The notes under the pieces were generated by a model. It searched no databases. It saw nothing but the letters and a program-made list of their open reading frames with translations, and was not told the origin of the DNA. From Devosia salina (lineage in GTDB: Bacteria; Pseudomonadota; Alphaproteobacteria; Rhizobiales; Devosiaceae), in contig NZ_CP080590.1 of assembly GCF_019504385.1 (NCBI RefSeq), positions 2,212,001 through 2,276,000 on the forward strand: a DNA stretch of 64,000 nucleotides, given 5' to 3'. Position 1 is the stretch's first letter. Every line of letters starts with the position of its first letter. Both the position numbers and the translations under genes were made by a program. Of this stretch, positions 8,949-17,988 are shown in pieces.

Positions 8949-9233
8949 CTACTCCTCCCCCAGATACCCCACTTCGATGCGCTGAAAGAGGGAGCCCGCC
9001 TTCATCGTATCGAGCCACCGCCGGAACGCGGCCAAGTCCGCGAAGCCGGCGCGCCGCGCCTCCGCTTCGGTGACCTGGTCGGGCGACATGTCGGTAATCG
9101 ACTTGATCGCCAGCAGCCCCACCTTGGTCTTGAGCGTACCGCCGGCCTTGACAGTCGGTCGGTTCCAGCGCCGAAAAATCAGATCGACCTTGCCGGCCTT
9201 GATGCACTCGAGAAGTTCGCGCTTGAGCAGCAT
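8949..9233 (-). CDS. Small ASCH/PUA-like protein
   Basis: This 94-residue protein contains the ASCH-like segment LIFRRWNRPTVKAGGTLKTK followed by a short beta-rich core and EARRAGFADLAAFRRWL. ASCH domains resemble PUA domains and are thought to bind RNA or nucleosides; no activity can be assigned. Its ATG overlaps the RidA stop by one base (TGATG), which indicates translational coupling. It converges on the RluA gene and touches its stop. Confidence 0.7.
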   Translation of the reverse strand: MLLKRELLECIKAGKVDLIFRRWNRPTVKAGGTLKTKVGLLAIKSITDMSPDQVTEAEARRAGFADLAAFRRWLDTMKAGSLFQRIEVGYLGEE

Positions 9234-9613
9234 CAGTCCAACACCGCCGTGGCCGTGATTTCGATCCTGAGGCCCTCGGCGAGCAGTTCCTTGACCACCA
9301 CCGTTGCGCGCACCGGAAAGGGCTGCTCGGTGAAGAACTCGCGATAGACCGCATTCATCCCGGCTGCGTCGGCGCCGTCGACGAGAAAAATCTGTATCAT
9401 GACGAGGTTACGAAGGCTGCCCCCGGCCGCCTTGAGCGCAATCTCCAGATTGTGAATGCAGCGTCGGGCCTGCACTTCGATCCCGCCCTCGACGATTTCG
9501 CCGCTAGCCGGGTCCTCGGCAATGGCGACCAACCAGAGATGCTTGCCGGCACGCACCGCATCATTGATGGGCGCCGTGGACGGTGCAATGCCGGTTTCGA
9601 TACGTTCGATCAT
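9233..9613 (-). CDS. RidA family protein
   Basis: The 126-residue protein has the YjgF/RidA fold pattern: APINDAVRAGKHLWL, the segment ARRCIHNLEIALKAAGGSL, and the closing PFPVRATVVVKELLAEG with an Arg at the usual substrate-binding position. RidA enzymes deaminate reactive enamine/imine intermediates; some paralogues have other roles. Length is normal. It is the upstream partner of the ASCH-like gene. Confidence 0.88.
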   Translation of the reverse strand: MIERIETGIAPSTAPINDAVRAGKHLWLVAIAEDPASGEIVEGGIEVQARRCIHNLEIALKAAGGSLRNLVMIQIFLVDGADAAGMNAVYREFFTEQPFPVRATVVVKELLAEGLRIEITATAVLD

Positions 9614-9690
9614 CTCGCCTCCGGGGAAGAATCGTCACGTCACAATTGTCTTGGCGTAAGCCTTGTGACAAACACGGGCGGCCGAGCCAA

Positions 9691-9775
9691 GCGGGCGTGG
9701 TGGAATTGGTAGACACAAGGGACTTAAAATCCCTCGGCGATAGCCGTGCGGGTTCGATCCCCGCCGCCCGCACCA
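9691..9775 (+). tRNA. tRNA-Leu(UAA)
   Basis: The acceptor stem GCGGGCG pairs with CGCCCGC, and the gene ends with ACCA so CCA is encoded. The D-arm reads GGTGGAATTGGTAGAC. The anticodon stem AGGGA/TCCCT encloses the loop CTTAAAA, giving anticodon TAA at 9725-9727. A long variable arm (CGGCGATAGCCG) marks a class II tRNA, and GGTTCGATCC forms the T-arm. Confidence 0.97.
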
Positions 9776-9860
9776 TATCCTAACCTTGCGACAACCTTTC
9801 TCGACAATGATCACCTCCGGCCCTTTTTGGCCGGCAGTGTGTAGTGAGTAAGGCGTAACG

Positions 9861-10433
9861 ATGACGGCCCATGCGATCGACCTCGACGAATTCGAGACCC
9901 CGCCCGGCGCCGGAATGGAGACGCGGCAATACATCACCTTCTCCTGCGCCGGTCAGATTTTCGGCGTCGACATCATGTCCATGCGCGAAATCCGCAACTG
10001 GAGCCCGGTAACCCCCCTGCCCGCGCAAAAGCCGGACGTGCTGGGCATCATCGAAATCCGCGGCCGGGTGATCCCGGTCCACGACCTGGCCCTGCGTATC
10101 GGCTGTTCCGTCGAGCGTCGCACCGGCCGGGAGGGCCAGGTGATCCTGGTTCTTTTCATCAACGGCCGCGACATGGGTCTGCTGGTCGATAGCGTATGCG
10201 ACATCATCGAGATCAGTGCCGAGGACATGCTGCCGGTGCCAAAGATCGAGGGATCCGCCGCCAGGTTCCTCGCCGGCATTGCCCGCCAAGGCGACAACCT
10301 GGTGGCGATTCTCGACCAGGAAACCGTGCGGGCGCACGCGGTAGATTTCGCAAGTGACAAGGACGAACCAGTCGATGCGAAAGCGCCGGCGATCGACGCC
10401 GACGCAGAGTTTGTGTTTGTGGACGAGCTCTAG
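9861..10433 (+). CDS. cheW: Chemotaxis scaffold protein CheW
   Basis: The 190-residue protein has the CheW core from about residue 22 to 155: YITFSCAGQIFGVDIMSMRE, PDVLGIIEIRGRVIPV and GLLVDSVCDIIEIS. CheW couples methyl-accepting receptors to CheA. An acidic C-terminal tail of about 30 residues (DEPVDAKAPAIDADAEFVFVDEL, in part) exceeds the usual length. No other chemotaxis gene is nearby, so it is an orphan. A perfect 6-bp hairpin (9817-9834) lies just upstream. Confidence 0.92.
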   Translation: MTAHAIDLDEFETPPGAGMETRQYITFSCAGQIFGVDIMSMREIRNWSPVTPLPAQKPDVLGIIEIRGRVIPVHDLALRIGCSVERRTGREGQVILVLFINGRDMGLLVDSVCDIIEISAEDMLPVPKIEGSAARFLAGIARQGDNLVAILDQETVRAHAVDFASDKDEPVDAKAPAIDADAEFVFVDEL

Positions 10434-10648
10434 ACCGAGGTGCAAGAGTGGGCCTGAGAGCAGTCCCGTTGCGCTGCCAAGTGGCCAATTGTCCAGGCAG
10501 CCGAGGCCATAACGACAAAAACGACTCCGCAGATCATACTTCGTGGAGGTTCGGGGACGGGGGTGACTGAAGCACCGTTTTTCCCTCTGATCGGGCAACT
10601 TGAGCTGGCCCTGCATCTTCCTCCGCCGCAGCTGGAGTACCCCGGCCC

Positions 10649-11146
10649 TCAGTCAGTGCCGCCGGAAATCGGGGCGACATATGCAACGTCGAGATCCCAG
10701 GGAAAGAATATCCAGGTGTCCTGGCTGACTTCGGTGATGAAGGTGTCGACCAGTTCGCGCCCCTTGGGCTTGGCATAGACGGTGGCGAAGTGGGCGCCGG
10801 GGAGCATTTCGCGGACGACGCGCGCGGTCGAACCGGTGTCCACCAGATCGTCGACGATCAGAATCTTGCCTCCGTTCCGGGCAAGGTCCAGCACCGGCTG
10901 GCTGATCGCCTTGAGCACTTGGATACCGCCCTGGTTCTGGTGGTCATAGCTCTTGACTGCCACAGTCTCGACCGTGCGGATATTGAGCTCGCGCGCCACA
11001 ATGGCCGCGGGCACGAGACCCCCGCGGGCAATGGCGACGACCGCGTCGAAAGTGCCCATGCCGGCCAGGCGCCAGGCGAGAGCCCGACTGTCGCGATGAA
11101 ACTGGTCCCAGGTGACGGGGAAGGACTTCTGGTTGGGGTTGGTCAC
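10649..11146 (-). CDS. gpt: Xanthine phosphoribosyltransferase
   Basis: The PRPP-binding motif ILIVDDLVDTGSTARVV lies near residue 100, and the N-terminal IARGGLVPAAIVAREL and the C-terminal WIFFPWD segments match XPRT/Gpt. It salvages xanthine and guanine using PRPP. A GTG start at 11146 is chosen, preceded by AGGAGAG at a good distance; it gives 165 residues, close to E. coli Gpt (152). An in-frame ATG at 11221 would add 25 residues unlike the family. Confidence 0.9.
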   Translation of the reverse strand: MTNPNQKSFPVTWDQFHRDSRALAWRLAGMGTFDAVVAIARGGLVPAAIVARELNIRTVETVAVKSYDHQNQGGIQVLKAISQPVLDLARNGGKILIVDDLVDTGSTARVVREMLPGAHFATVYAKPKGRELVDTFITEVSQDTWIFFPWDLDVAYVAPISGGTD

Positions 11147-11221
11147 GCTGCTCTCCTGGCGGGGCCCGGCCCCGAAGTCTGAAGTTGGATCGTCCTTAGC
11201 AAAGCCGGACGGAAACGCCAA

Positions 11222-11995
11222 TCATTCCGCGTCAGGCGGCGCCACGCCGGCCTTTTGATGGGCAGCGGCTACCATGGCGCGGACCTTTTCGGCCGCCTCG
11301 GCCAGCCGGTCCTCGTCCGATGCACGCAGCACCAGCTCGGTCATCACCCGATCCTTGCCCATCTGCGGATACGAGCCCATCTTCACATCCGGAAACTCGG
11401 CCTGCAGGGCTCCCAGTGGACCGCCGACCGTGCCTTCACCTACCGCCGCCCTGATGGTGATGGACGAAACCTTCTTGCCACCCTTGAGCGTGGGCGCAAG
11501 TGCTTCGAGCATGGCCCGCATGATCACCGGCACGCCCGCCATGACATGCACGTTGCCGATGCGGAAACCCGGTGCGGCAGACACGGAATTGACGATGAGA
11601 TCGGCCCCTTCCGGAATGCGCGCCATGCGCAGCCGGGCCTCGTTCACCTCGGTGCCAGTCTGCTTCCAGCGGCTTTCCAGCATAGCCCGGGCTTGCGCAT
11701 TGATCGGCAAGGCCACTCCAAAGGCCTTGGCAATGGCGTCGGCGGTGATGTCGTCATGGGTGGGGCCGATACCGCCCGAAGTGAAGACATAGGTGTAGCG
11801 GGACCGCAACGCGTTGACCGCCTCGACAATCGCATCCATCTCGTCCGAGACGACGCGCACTTCGGTCAGGTCGATCCCCAGATCGGTACAGAAATCAGCC
11901 ACGGCGCCGATATTGACGTCCTTGGTGCGGCCGGACAGGATTTCATCGCCGATGACGATCATGCCGGCGGTTACGCGGGTCTCTTGCTGGGTCAT
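11222..11995 (-). CDS. CinA-like molybdopterin-binding (MoCF) domain protein
   Basis: The 257-residue protein has the MoaB/Mog-type motifs IGDEILSGRTKDVN near residue 15 and TSGGIGPTHDDIT near 72. This is the N-terminal half of CinA (competence/damage-inducible protein); the C-terminal nicotinamide-nucleotide amidohydrolase half is absent, as is common for stand-alone CinA-N proteins. Its role is uncertain, possibly ADP-ribose pyrophosphatase-like. It lies just upstream of gpt and divergent from map. Confidence 0.88.
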   Translation of the reverse strand: MTQQETRVTAGMIVIGDEILSGRTKDVNIGAVADFCTDLGIDLTEVRVVSDEMDAIVEAVNALRSRYTYVFTSGGIGPTHDDITADAIAKAFGVALPINAQARAMLESRWKQTGTEVNEARLRMARIPEGADLIVNSVSAAPGFRIGNVHVMAGVPVIMRAMLEALAPTLKGGKKVSSITIRAAVGEGTVGGPLGALQAEFPDVKMGSYPQMGKDRVMTELVLRASDEDRLAEAAEKVRAMVAAAHQKAGVAPPDAE

Positions 11996-12111
11996 GCGTC
12001 CATTTCCTCTGGGCAGATGTGGATGCCTCTACGCCCGGGCCAAGTCAACGGTTCACCGCCCTTCCCTTCATCTCTTTAAGCTCCTATTTTGCCTCTCAGG
12101 AGACCTCTTGC

Positions 12112-12945
12112 ATGATTACCTATGTCGACGCCGCCACCAAACCCCGCCGGACCCCTGGCGTTATTCCGCTGCATGGCGCGGAAGGCTTCGAGGGCATGCG
12201 CCGCGCCGGTGCGCTGACGGCCAAGGCGCTGGACATACTGACCGAATATGTCGAGCCGGGCGTTCCCACCTCGACCATTGACCGTGTCGCCTACGAGTTT
12301 GCCCGCGACCACGGAGCCGTACCAGCAACGATCTTCTACAAGGGCTATCGGCATTCGGTCTGCACCTCGATCAACCATGTGGTCTGCCACGGCATTCCCG
12401 ACGAGCGGCCATTGCGCGAAGGTGACATCGTCAACGTCGATCTCACCCTGGTGCTTGACGGCTGGCATGGCGATTCGAGCCGCATGTACCCCGTCGGCGA
12501 GATTTCGCGGAAGGCTGAACGGCTGATCGAAGTCACCTATGAAAGCCTCGAAGCAGGCATTGAAGCGGCCAAACCCGGCAATACGACCGGCGACATCGGC
12601 GCGGCGATCCAGGCCGTCGCGGAAGGCGAGCGCATGAGCGTCGTGCGCGACTTTGTCGGCCATGGCTTGGGGCGGCTCTTCCACGATGAACCCAATATCC
12701 TGCACTTCGGCACCCCGGGTACCGGTGTTCCGCTCAAGCCGGGCATGATCTTCACCATTGAGCCGATGATCAATCTGGGGCGCCCCCACGTGAAGATCCT
12801 CTCCGATGGCTGGACCGCCGTGACCCGCGACCGGACGCTATCGGCCCAGTGCGAGCATTCAATCGGCATTACCGAGACCGGCAACGAGGTGTTCACGCTG
12901 TCTCCGGCCGGGCTGTTCAATCCCTTGGCCAGGCGGATCGCCTGA
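12112..12945 (+). CDS. map: Type I methionine aminopeptidase
   Basis: The 277-residue protein has the five metal ligands in order: Asp in VDLTLVLDGW, Asp in GDSSRMY, His in GHGLGRLFHDEP, Glu in FTIEPMI and Glu in QCEHSIGIT. It removes the initiator methionine from nascent proteins. ATG at 12112 has CAGGAG upstream and gives a standard N-terminus; the frame is open to 12019. In related genomes radC commonly follows map, and here its decayed remnant does. Confidence 0.96.
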   Translation: MITYVDAATKPRRTPGVIPLHGAEGFEGMRRAGALTAKALDILTEYVEPGVPTSTIDRVAYEFARDHGAVPATIFYKGYRHSVCTSINHVVCHGIPDERPLREGDIVNVDLTLVLDGWHGDSSRMYPVGEISRKAERLIEVTYESLEAGIEAAKPGNTTGDIGAAIQAVAEGERMSVVRDFVGHGLGRLFHDEPNILHFGTPGTGVPLKPGMIFTIEPMINLGRPHVKILSDGWTAVTRDRTLSAQCEHSIGITETGNEVFTLSPAGLFNPLARRIA

Positions 12946-13000
12946 CGAGCCGTCGGCCCGATGAACTTGCCGAGGTCGCCTATCCGGCTCCGCCGCCCAT

Positions 13001-13650
13001 GATCATCCCGGGCACCGCCATCGCGAGCGTTTCCTGAAGCCCGGCGGCGAAGCGCTCGAAGATTACGAGCTGCTCCAGCTGGCGCCGAAATTAGCCAGGC
13101 CCGCAAGGATACCAAGGGCGGCGCCGTGGCGCTTCTGCAGAATTCGGCTCCTTTGCCGCCGTGTTCGAAGCTGGCCAGTCCAGGCTGTACAAGGTCGAAA
13201 TGCTCGGACCGACATCGGTCGCGCATCCCAAGATCCAGGACCACACGCGGACACTTCGCCCACGGCCGCATCGTTTATGGGCTGCCTATCCTCCCGTCCT
13301 GGAGCCAGCTGAACGACTATTGCTGCAGCGAAGCCGCATTCGAACCATCGAGCAATTCGGTATCCTCTTCGTTAGGGGAACCGGCCGATGGAGGATAAGG
13401 TGAAACGGGCCGGCACAGTGGATCATACATGCGCCAATCCCAGGGAAGTCATAGAACGCTCGCTCGAACTGTCAGCGACAGCCCTGATCCTCGTGCAAAA
13501 TCATGCATCCGACGATCCGACCCCGTCTTCAGCCGATTTTCGGATGACAAATCGAAATCGCCGATGCCGCCAAACCGCTTTTCATTGTCCCCCACGACCA
13601 CGTTGTCGTGGGGTACGTCGAACCGCGTCTTGCTGCGCGGGCTAAAACCG
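13001..13650 (+). pseudogene. radC: Decayed radC (JAB/MPN-domain DNA repair protein)
   Basis: Fragments of a RadC protein appear in order across all three forward frames. An N-terminal piece, GHRHRERFLKPGGEALEDYE, starts near 13010. FGSFAAVFEAGQSRLYKVE lies near 13140, GRIVYGLPILPSWSQLNDYC near 13265 and IEQFGILF near 13345. GTVDHTCANPREVIERSLEL begins near 13409, and EIADAAKPL with HDHVVVG lies near 13560-13615. At least five frame changes separate them. The metal-binding motif HNHPSGDPTPS has become QNHASDDPTPS, so the metal-ligand His is lost. The C-terminus runs into the convergent acetyltransferase gene. This is an old pseudogene. Confidence 0.85.
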
Positions 13651-14817
13651 ATCCGAACAGCGTCCGCCAAACAAGCGCCCGCACAGGATCACGCCCGAGC
13701 GCAGCAGTGACTTGATCGTCGTGTTGGACTTGGCCCAGGCCCGAAGGCGCTGAAAGCTGCGATGGCTTCCGATCACCAGGTCGCCTAGGCGCGTCAGGGG
13801 GATGTAGTGCTGGCGCAGCGGCACCTGCACATTGCACCAGTGGCGCTTCTCGTCGGTCAGCCCCGAGCCCATGTCGAACACTGAGATGCCTTGGTCGAAG
13901 ACCGTTTGCATCACATGCAGAAGGCACTGCTTGCCGGGCGAACCGGACTGGATGCGGCTGCAATCACTCATCGAGGAGATGAGGCAGAACATGCGGTCGC
14001 CATGCACGACATTGTAGCGCACCGCCACGATGGCTCCATCGAGGCGCAGGACGTGCAAGCGCACATCGATGCCCGAGTCGGGCGAAAGAGCATTGTGATA
14101 GAAACCGATGAGATTGTCGGCTACGAACCCGTCGCGAATGCCCTGCGCCTTGAAGCGGGCGGAACGCTGGGCGAACATGATGTCAACGGCTTTGTGGGCC
14201 TCCGCTGGGTCGGCGATTTCCTCGAAACTCACCGCGCCCAGCGCAGCGAGGCGATCCCCCTGCTGCCGGTCATGCTTGCGGCGTGAGCGGCCGCGCTGCT
14301 CTTTGTCGCACTGATCCCAGGAGGTGAACTGGGCCCGATAAAGCGTTTCGATGGCAAGGTTGCTGCCCAGTTCCTCGAAGAGTCCTTCATGGTCATCGAC
14401 AGTCTCAGGCACGGATCGCAGGTAGATCAGGTCGGCACCGGTCAACGCACCGGCCATGGCTTCCCAGAGTTCTGCCCTGCCCTCCGGCCCCAGCGATGCC
14501 AGGCATTCATTGTCGGCAACCGGGGCATAGCAGCCTGCATGTGGCCCGGGGAACCAGGTGAACAGACGTGCTCCATGCACGCGCTTGCGGTGCAGCGGCA
14601 GCAGCACCACCGGTTCGCCGTTGACGGAGCCGACCACATAGTGCTGCTCGTCGAGCGGGATTGCGCGGTCGCTCACCCACAGGCGGATGAAGTCGTAACT
14701 TTGGCCCGGCGACTGGATGCCGCCTGCGGTGAAGCGGCGCCAGATGGTCTCCACTTCCTCGATCCGGTGCGTGACCGAGACCGAGAACTGTCCGTGCGCG
14801 GCCACTAGCGTCGCCAT
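13642..14817 (-). CDS. CelD/BcsL-like GNAT-fold acetyltransferase
   Basis: The product is about 391 residues. The C-terminal half (FAQRSARFKAQGIRDGF through VRYNVVHGDRMFCLISS and SGSPGKQCLLHVMQTVF) matches the CelD/BcsL GNAT-like domain found in polysaccharide or cellulose loci. ATG 14817 has GGAG 8 bp upstream; GTG 14883 with a GGGGGAAGAG box is an alternative that adds 22 residues. No polysaccharide genes are adjacent, so the acceptor is unknown. Confidence 0.8.
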   Translation of the reverse strand: MATLVAAHGQFSVSVTHRIEEVETIWRRFTAGGIQSPGQSYDFIRLWVSDRAIPLDEQHYVVGSVNGEPVVLLPLHRKRVHGARLFTWFPGPHAGCYAPVADNECLASLGPEGRAELWEAMAGALTGADLIYLRSVPETVDDHEGLFEELGSNLAIETLYRAQFTSWDQCDKEQRGRSRRKHDRQQGDRLAALGAVSFEEIADPAEAHKAVDIMFAQRSARFKAQGIRDGFVADNLIGFYHNALSPDSGIDVRLHVLRLDGAIVAVRYNVVHGDRMFCLISSMSDCSRIQSGSPGKQCLLHVMQTVFDQGISVFDMGSGLTDEKRHWCNVQVPLRQHYIPLTRLGDLVIGSHRSFQRLRAWAKSNTTIKSLLRSGVILCGRLFGGRCSDRF

Positions 14818-15044
14818 TGGCCGGCTCCAGCTTTTCTCAGTCTGACCCACCGTTCGAGCGACGGACTGGCTGTGCGCGTTCACGATTGTCTGTGCTCTTC
14901 CCCCAAAATCGACGCCAGTCTCGCCCCGAGGCGTAAACCGTACCTGAAGATAGGCCGTCAAAAGCGCGCGGCGCGCGCACAAGCGCGAAGAGGGTTAACC
15001 GCTGGCTACGGAAGTCGCTTCCCTGGGAAAAATCCCAAGCCGTC

Positions 15045-15785
15045 TTATCCGAAATTGGCCAGGACCGGAAAGGTCTCGAGAAACCAGTAAGATATACGGG
15101 TGAAATTGCCAGTGAGGAACAGCACTCCGGTCAGCACCAGGAGGCCACCCATGACCTTCTCGACCGTGCCCAAATGCTTCTTGAAGCCATTGAAGAAGGT
15201 GAGGAAGGGACCGATGGCAATGCCGGCAAGGAAGAACGGAATGCCCAGGCCCAGCGAATAGAGCCCAAGCAGCGACGCGCCTTCCCACGCGGTGTCGCGG
15301 CTTGCCGCGACCGACAGGATCGCCGCCAGGACCGGGCCGATGCAGGGCGTCCAGCCGACGGCAAAGGCCAGGCCCAGGAGGAATCCGCCTAGGGGGCCCG
15401 ATGCGGCACCCGGGCCGTTGTGGCGCAGCTGCCGGTCGAGAATACCAATGCGAAAGATGCCAAGGAAATGCAGACCCATGGCGATGATGACCACGCCGGC
15501 GACGGGCGTAAGGATGGGCAGGAGCTGTCGGAAGGCCTGGCCGAAGGCCGTGGCGGTGGCCCCCAAGGCGATAAAGACGACGGAAAAGCCCAGGATGAAA
15601 AAGAGGGAGGTGAGCGCCACCCGCGCGGTCAGCCGCCCGGCGGAGCCGGAAGTTACCTCGGCGCGCAACTGATCGTAGCTCGCCCCGCTCATATAGGTCA
15701 GATATGGCGGCACCAGCGGCAGCACGCAGGGACTGAGAAAGCTCAGGACGCCCGCACCGATAACCAGCGGCAGGGAGAACTCCAT
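15045..15785 (-). CDS. ccdA: Cytochrome c biogenesis protein CcdA (thiol-disulfide transmembrane carrier)
   Basis: The 246-residue protein has six hydrophobic helices and the two cysteine signatures of CcdA, LSPCVLPLVPPYL at residue 18 and VGWTPCIGPVL near 146. CcdA moves reducing equivalents from cytoplasmic thioredoxin to periplasmic thiol proteins for cytochrome c maturation. No partner thioredoxin-like gene lies alongside. Length is typical. Confidence 0.93.
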   Translation of the reverse strand: MEFSLPLVIGAGVLSFLSPCVLPLVPPYLTYMSGASYDQLRAEVTSGSAGRLTARVALTSLFFILGFSVVFIALGATATAFGQAFRQLLPILTPVAGVVIIAMGLHFLGIFRIGILDRQLRHNGPGAASGPLGGFLLGLAFAVGWTPCIGPVLAAILSVAASRDTAWEGASLLGLYSLGLGIPFFLAGIAIGPFLTFFNGFKKHLGTVEKVMGGLLVLTGVLFLTGNFTRISYWFLETFPVLANFG

Positions 15786-16274
15786 TTGGCGACGCTCCTT
15801 GTTTCTGGCCCCTGTTTAGCGCGCCTTGCACGGAAGGCAATGAGCCGCTTGGCCGCATCGCGGCGAAGTGAGGGGGAGATGAGGGGGAATGGGGGGCGGC
15901 AAAGAGCAGGGTAATTCCTTCTACTACACCCCTACCCGGTCTTCCTTGAAGACGGGGCAGAAGTAGATCAACTGCGGCGAGCACGACTTCACTGCTCTCG
16001 CGCCAACACGGATGCGCTCCCCCATCTAGGGGTACGCCAGGTGGGCGCGCGTCGAGTGCTCAGCCGTCCCTTCGCCATTCTCGAGCCTGACCGAGGGCGG
16101 CACTGCGGGTGCCAACACACTGCGCCGCATCCCCACACTGCCCATGGCCCTTTCGCCCGGCTGCGCTGAAGAACTTGACAAAAATCGGCGGTACCTTGTC
16201 GAAACCCAACAAGGCGCTTCGTCATGCTCATGAGCAAGCATAAGCTGCTGCTGATCAAAGTGGAGACATCGGAC
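15786..16274. other. Intergenic region between ccdA and yciI-like gene
   Basis: No coding frame with family character was seen. A G-rich purine tract lies at about 15868-15900, and an imperfect 9-bp inverted repeat (CCGGTCTTC/GAAGACGGG) at 15936-15957. A TTGACA-like element stands near 16177 in front of the YciI-like gene; no convincing -10 follows. Confidence 0.5.
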
Positions 16275-16640
16275 ATGCGATATTTCATGAGTATCATCCC
16301 GCCCTTAGACCTTAAGCCGGAACAGGTCCCGCAAGGACTGATGGACGCCATGGGACCCTGGATGGAAAGATGTCTCGCCGATGGCACGCTGATCTCGACC
16401 GGCGGCCTCAAGCCCGCCAGCGAAGGTATACGCCTGAACGGCCGAACCGGGGGCCTCGCGATTACAGACGGCCCCTTCGCGGAAGCCAAGGAAGTGATCG
16501 GCGGCTATGCAGTCCTCGAGGTCCCCGACCTTGAGGCCGCCACGGCCCTCGCGGGAGAATTCCTGCAAATGCATATCGACCATGGCCTCTCCGACATCGT
16601 GCTGGAGGTGCGCGAAATCGCCGGCGGCGCCAACTACTAG
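16275..16640 (+). CDS. YciI-related (YCII domain) protein
   Basis: The 121-residue protein begins MRYFMSIIPP and contains the YCII pattern GTLISTGGLKP, the segment ITDGPFAEAKEVIGGYAVLE, and a closing VLEVREI. YCII proteins are small ferredoxin-like-fold proteins often linked to ECF sigma factors; the function is unknown. ATG 16275 has GGAG at the right distance. No sigma factor gene is adjacent. Confidence 0.88.
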   Translation: MRYFMSIIPPLDLKPEQVPQGLMDAMGPWMERCLADGTLISTGGLKPASEGIRLNGRTGGLAITDGPFAEAKEVIGGYAVLEVPDLEAATALAGEFLQMHIDHGLSDIVLEVREIAGGANY

Positions 16641-17010
16641 ATCGGCCCGCCTGTGCCGTCGGGAAGCGCCCCCAATTCTGCCGCTCAGGCCTCGCTTCTG
16701 ACTGCTGAAACCTGACTGTCAGCCAATCCAACGACGGGGATAGGATGGCCATCTCAGCAGGTTGAGCGTGTACTAGCTCAATCGGCTCAGGCATTTCCGA
16801 CGCCTTGGGTCTGCGCGGTTATAATCGACCGACAACGAAGACTGCGCGGGCCATTTCGGGGCGCGGCAATGGCGTGGTCAGATGAGTCAAAACTTGCTCG
16901 CCAGATCTTCCACGCCGTCTTCTTCAGCAAATGGACCAGCATGTAACCCATTGGACTGGAGCCGGTCGGTCTTTCTCCTGGAGCACAGGCGTCTCAAGTG
17001 GCTCGAGCTT
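16641..17010. other. Intergenic region, no gene recognised
   Basis: This 370-bp stretch lies between the YciI-like gene and the convergent end of the sugar ABC operon. I see no conserved reading frame, tRNA or clear terminator in it. Confidence 0.5.
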
Positions 17011-17988
17011 CTATGACGTCACATACCTGGCTCCCTTGGACATCAACTTTGCCTGGATGATCACCACGATCAGCAGGAAGCCACCGCGGATGACGGATTG
17101 CCAGTAGGCAGAGAGGGAAATCCATCCCATACCGTTCTCGAAATTCAGCATGTTGAACAGGATGCCCAGCAGCAGCACGCCCGCCAGGGTCGTGCCGACC
17201 GACCCCTTGCCACCGGTCAGCAGGGTGCCGCCCACCACCACGGCGGCGATGGCGAACAATTCCCAGCCAACGCCCTCGATGGGCTGCCCGGCGCCGAATT
17301 GGGCAGCCAGAATGACGCCCGCCAGACCGGCCAGACCGCCGCTTGCAAGATAGGTGAGAAACTTGATGCGCCCGGTGCGCAGGCCCATCATGTTCGTGGC
17401 ATCCTCGTTGCCTCCTATCGCCAGCACCGTGCGTCCAGCGCTGGTGAAGTTGAGGATCACCGATCCCACCACATAGGCCAGCGCCGCAATCACTGCGGGG
17501 ATCGGCAGGATCCAGAGATTGCCCTGACCCAGGTTCATAAAGCCGGTTTCGTAGGAGATCGATACCGACTGATTGTTGGCCAGCAGCAGAGCCGCGCCAC
17601 TTGCAGCGAGCATGGTGGCGAGCGTAGCGATAAATGGCATGATGTTGAGCCGGGTCACTAGGGCGCCATTGATCACGCCGACCAGCAAGCCGGCGCCCAC
17701 GCCTCCCGCTATGCCCGGGATGATGCCGTAGTGGCTGCCGAGCGCCGCAGCGACACTTCCCAGCGCCGCGGCCGAGCCGACCGACAGGTCGATACCGCCA
17801 GTCATGATTACAAAGCACATCCCCAGCGCGACGAGCGCGAACATGGAATTGTAGCGCAGCACGCTCATGACGTTGAACATGCCCAAGAAATTTTCGTAGC
17901 GCCACCAGCCGAAGGCGATCAGCAGCACAAGCGCAACCACCACACCATAGGTGCCCAGAAGCACGCGCATGTCGACTTTACGTTTCAT
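17011..17988 (-). CDS. Sugar ABC transporter permease (RbsC-like), second copy
   Basis: The 325-residue permease has 8-10 hydrophobic helices and the RbsC family motif GGIDLSVGSAAALG near residue 65, plus AIGGNEDATNMMGL near 195. ATG at 17988 overlaps the stop of the upstream permease by 4 bp (ATGA), so translation is coupled. It pairs with the permease at 17985-18986 as a likely heterodimer feeding the ATPase at 18983. A start at 18015 is possible but would extend further into the neighbour. Confidence 0.93.
   Translation of the reverse strand: MKRKVDMRVLLGTYGVVVALVLLIAFGWWRYENFLGMFNVMSVLRYNSMFALVALGMCFVIMTGGIDLSVGSAAALGSVAAALGSHYGIIPGIAGGVGAGLLVGVINGALVTRLNIMPFIATLATMLAASGAALLLANNQSVSISYETGFMNLGQGNLWILPIPAVIAALAYVVGSVILNFTSAGRTVLAIGGNEDATNMMGLRTGRIKFLTYLASGGLAGLAGVILAAQFGAGQPIEGVGWELFAIAAVVVGGTLLTGGKGSVGTTLAGVLLLGILFNMLNFENGMGWISLSAYWQSVIRGGFLLIVVIIQAKLMSKGARYVTS

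Noticed and set aside
9817..9834. CCGGCC-CTTTTT-GGCCGG hairpin before cheW as a rho-independent terminator
   Set aside because: The T-run is in the loop, not after the stem; it may still be structural but is not a terminator.
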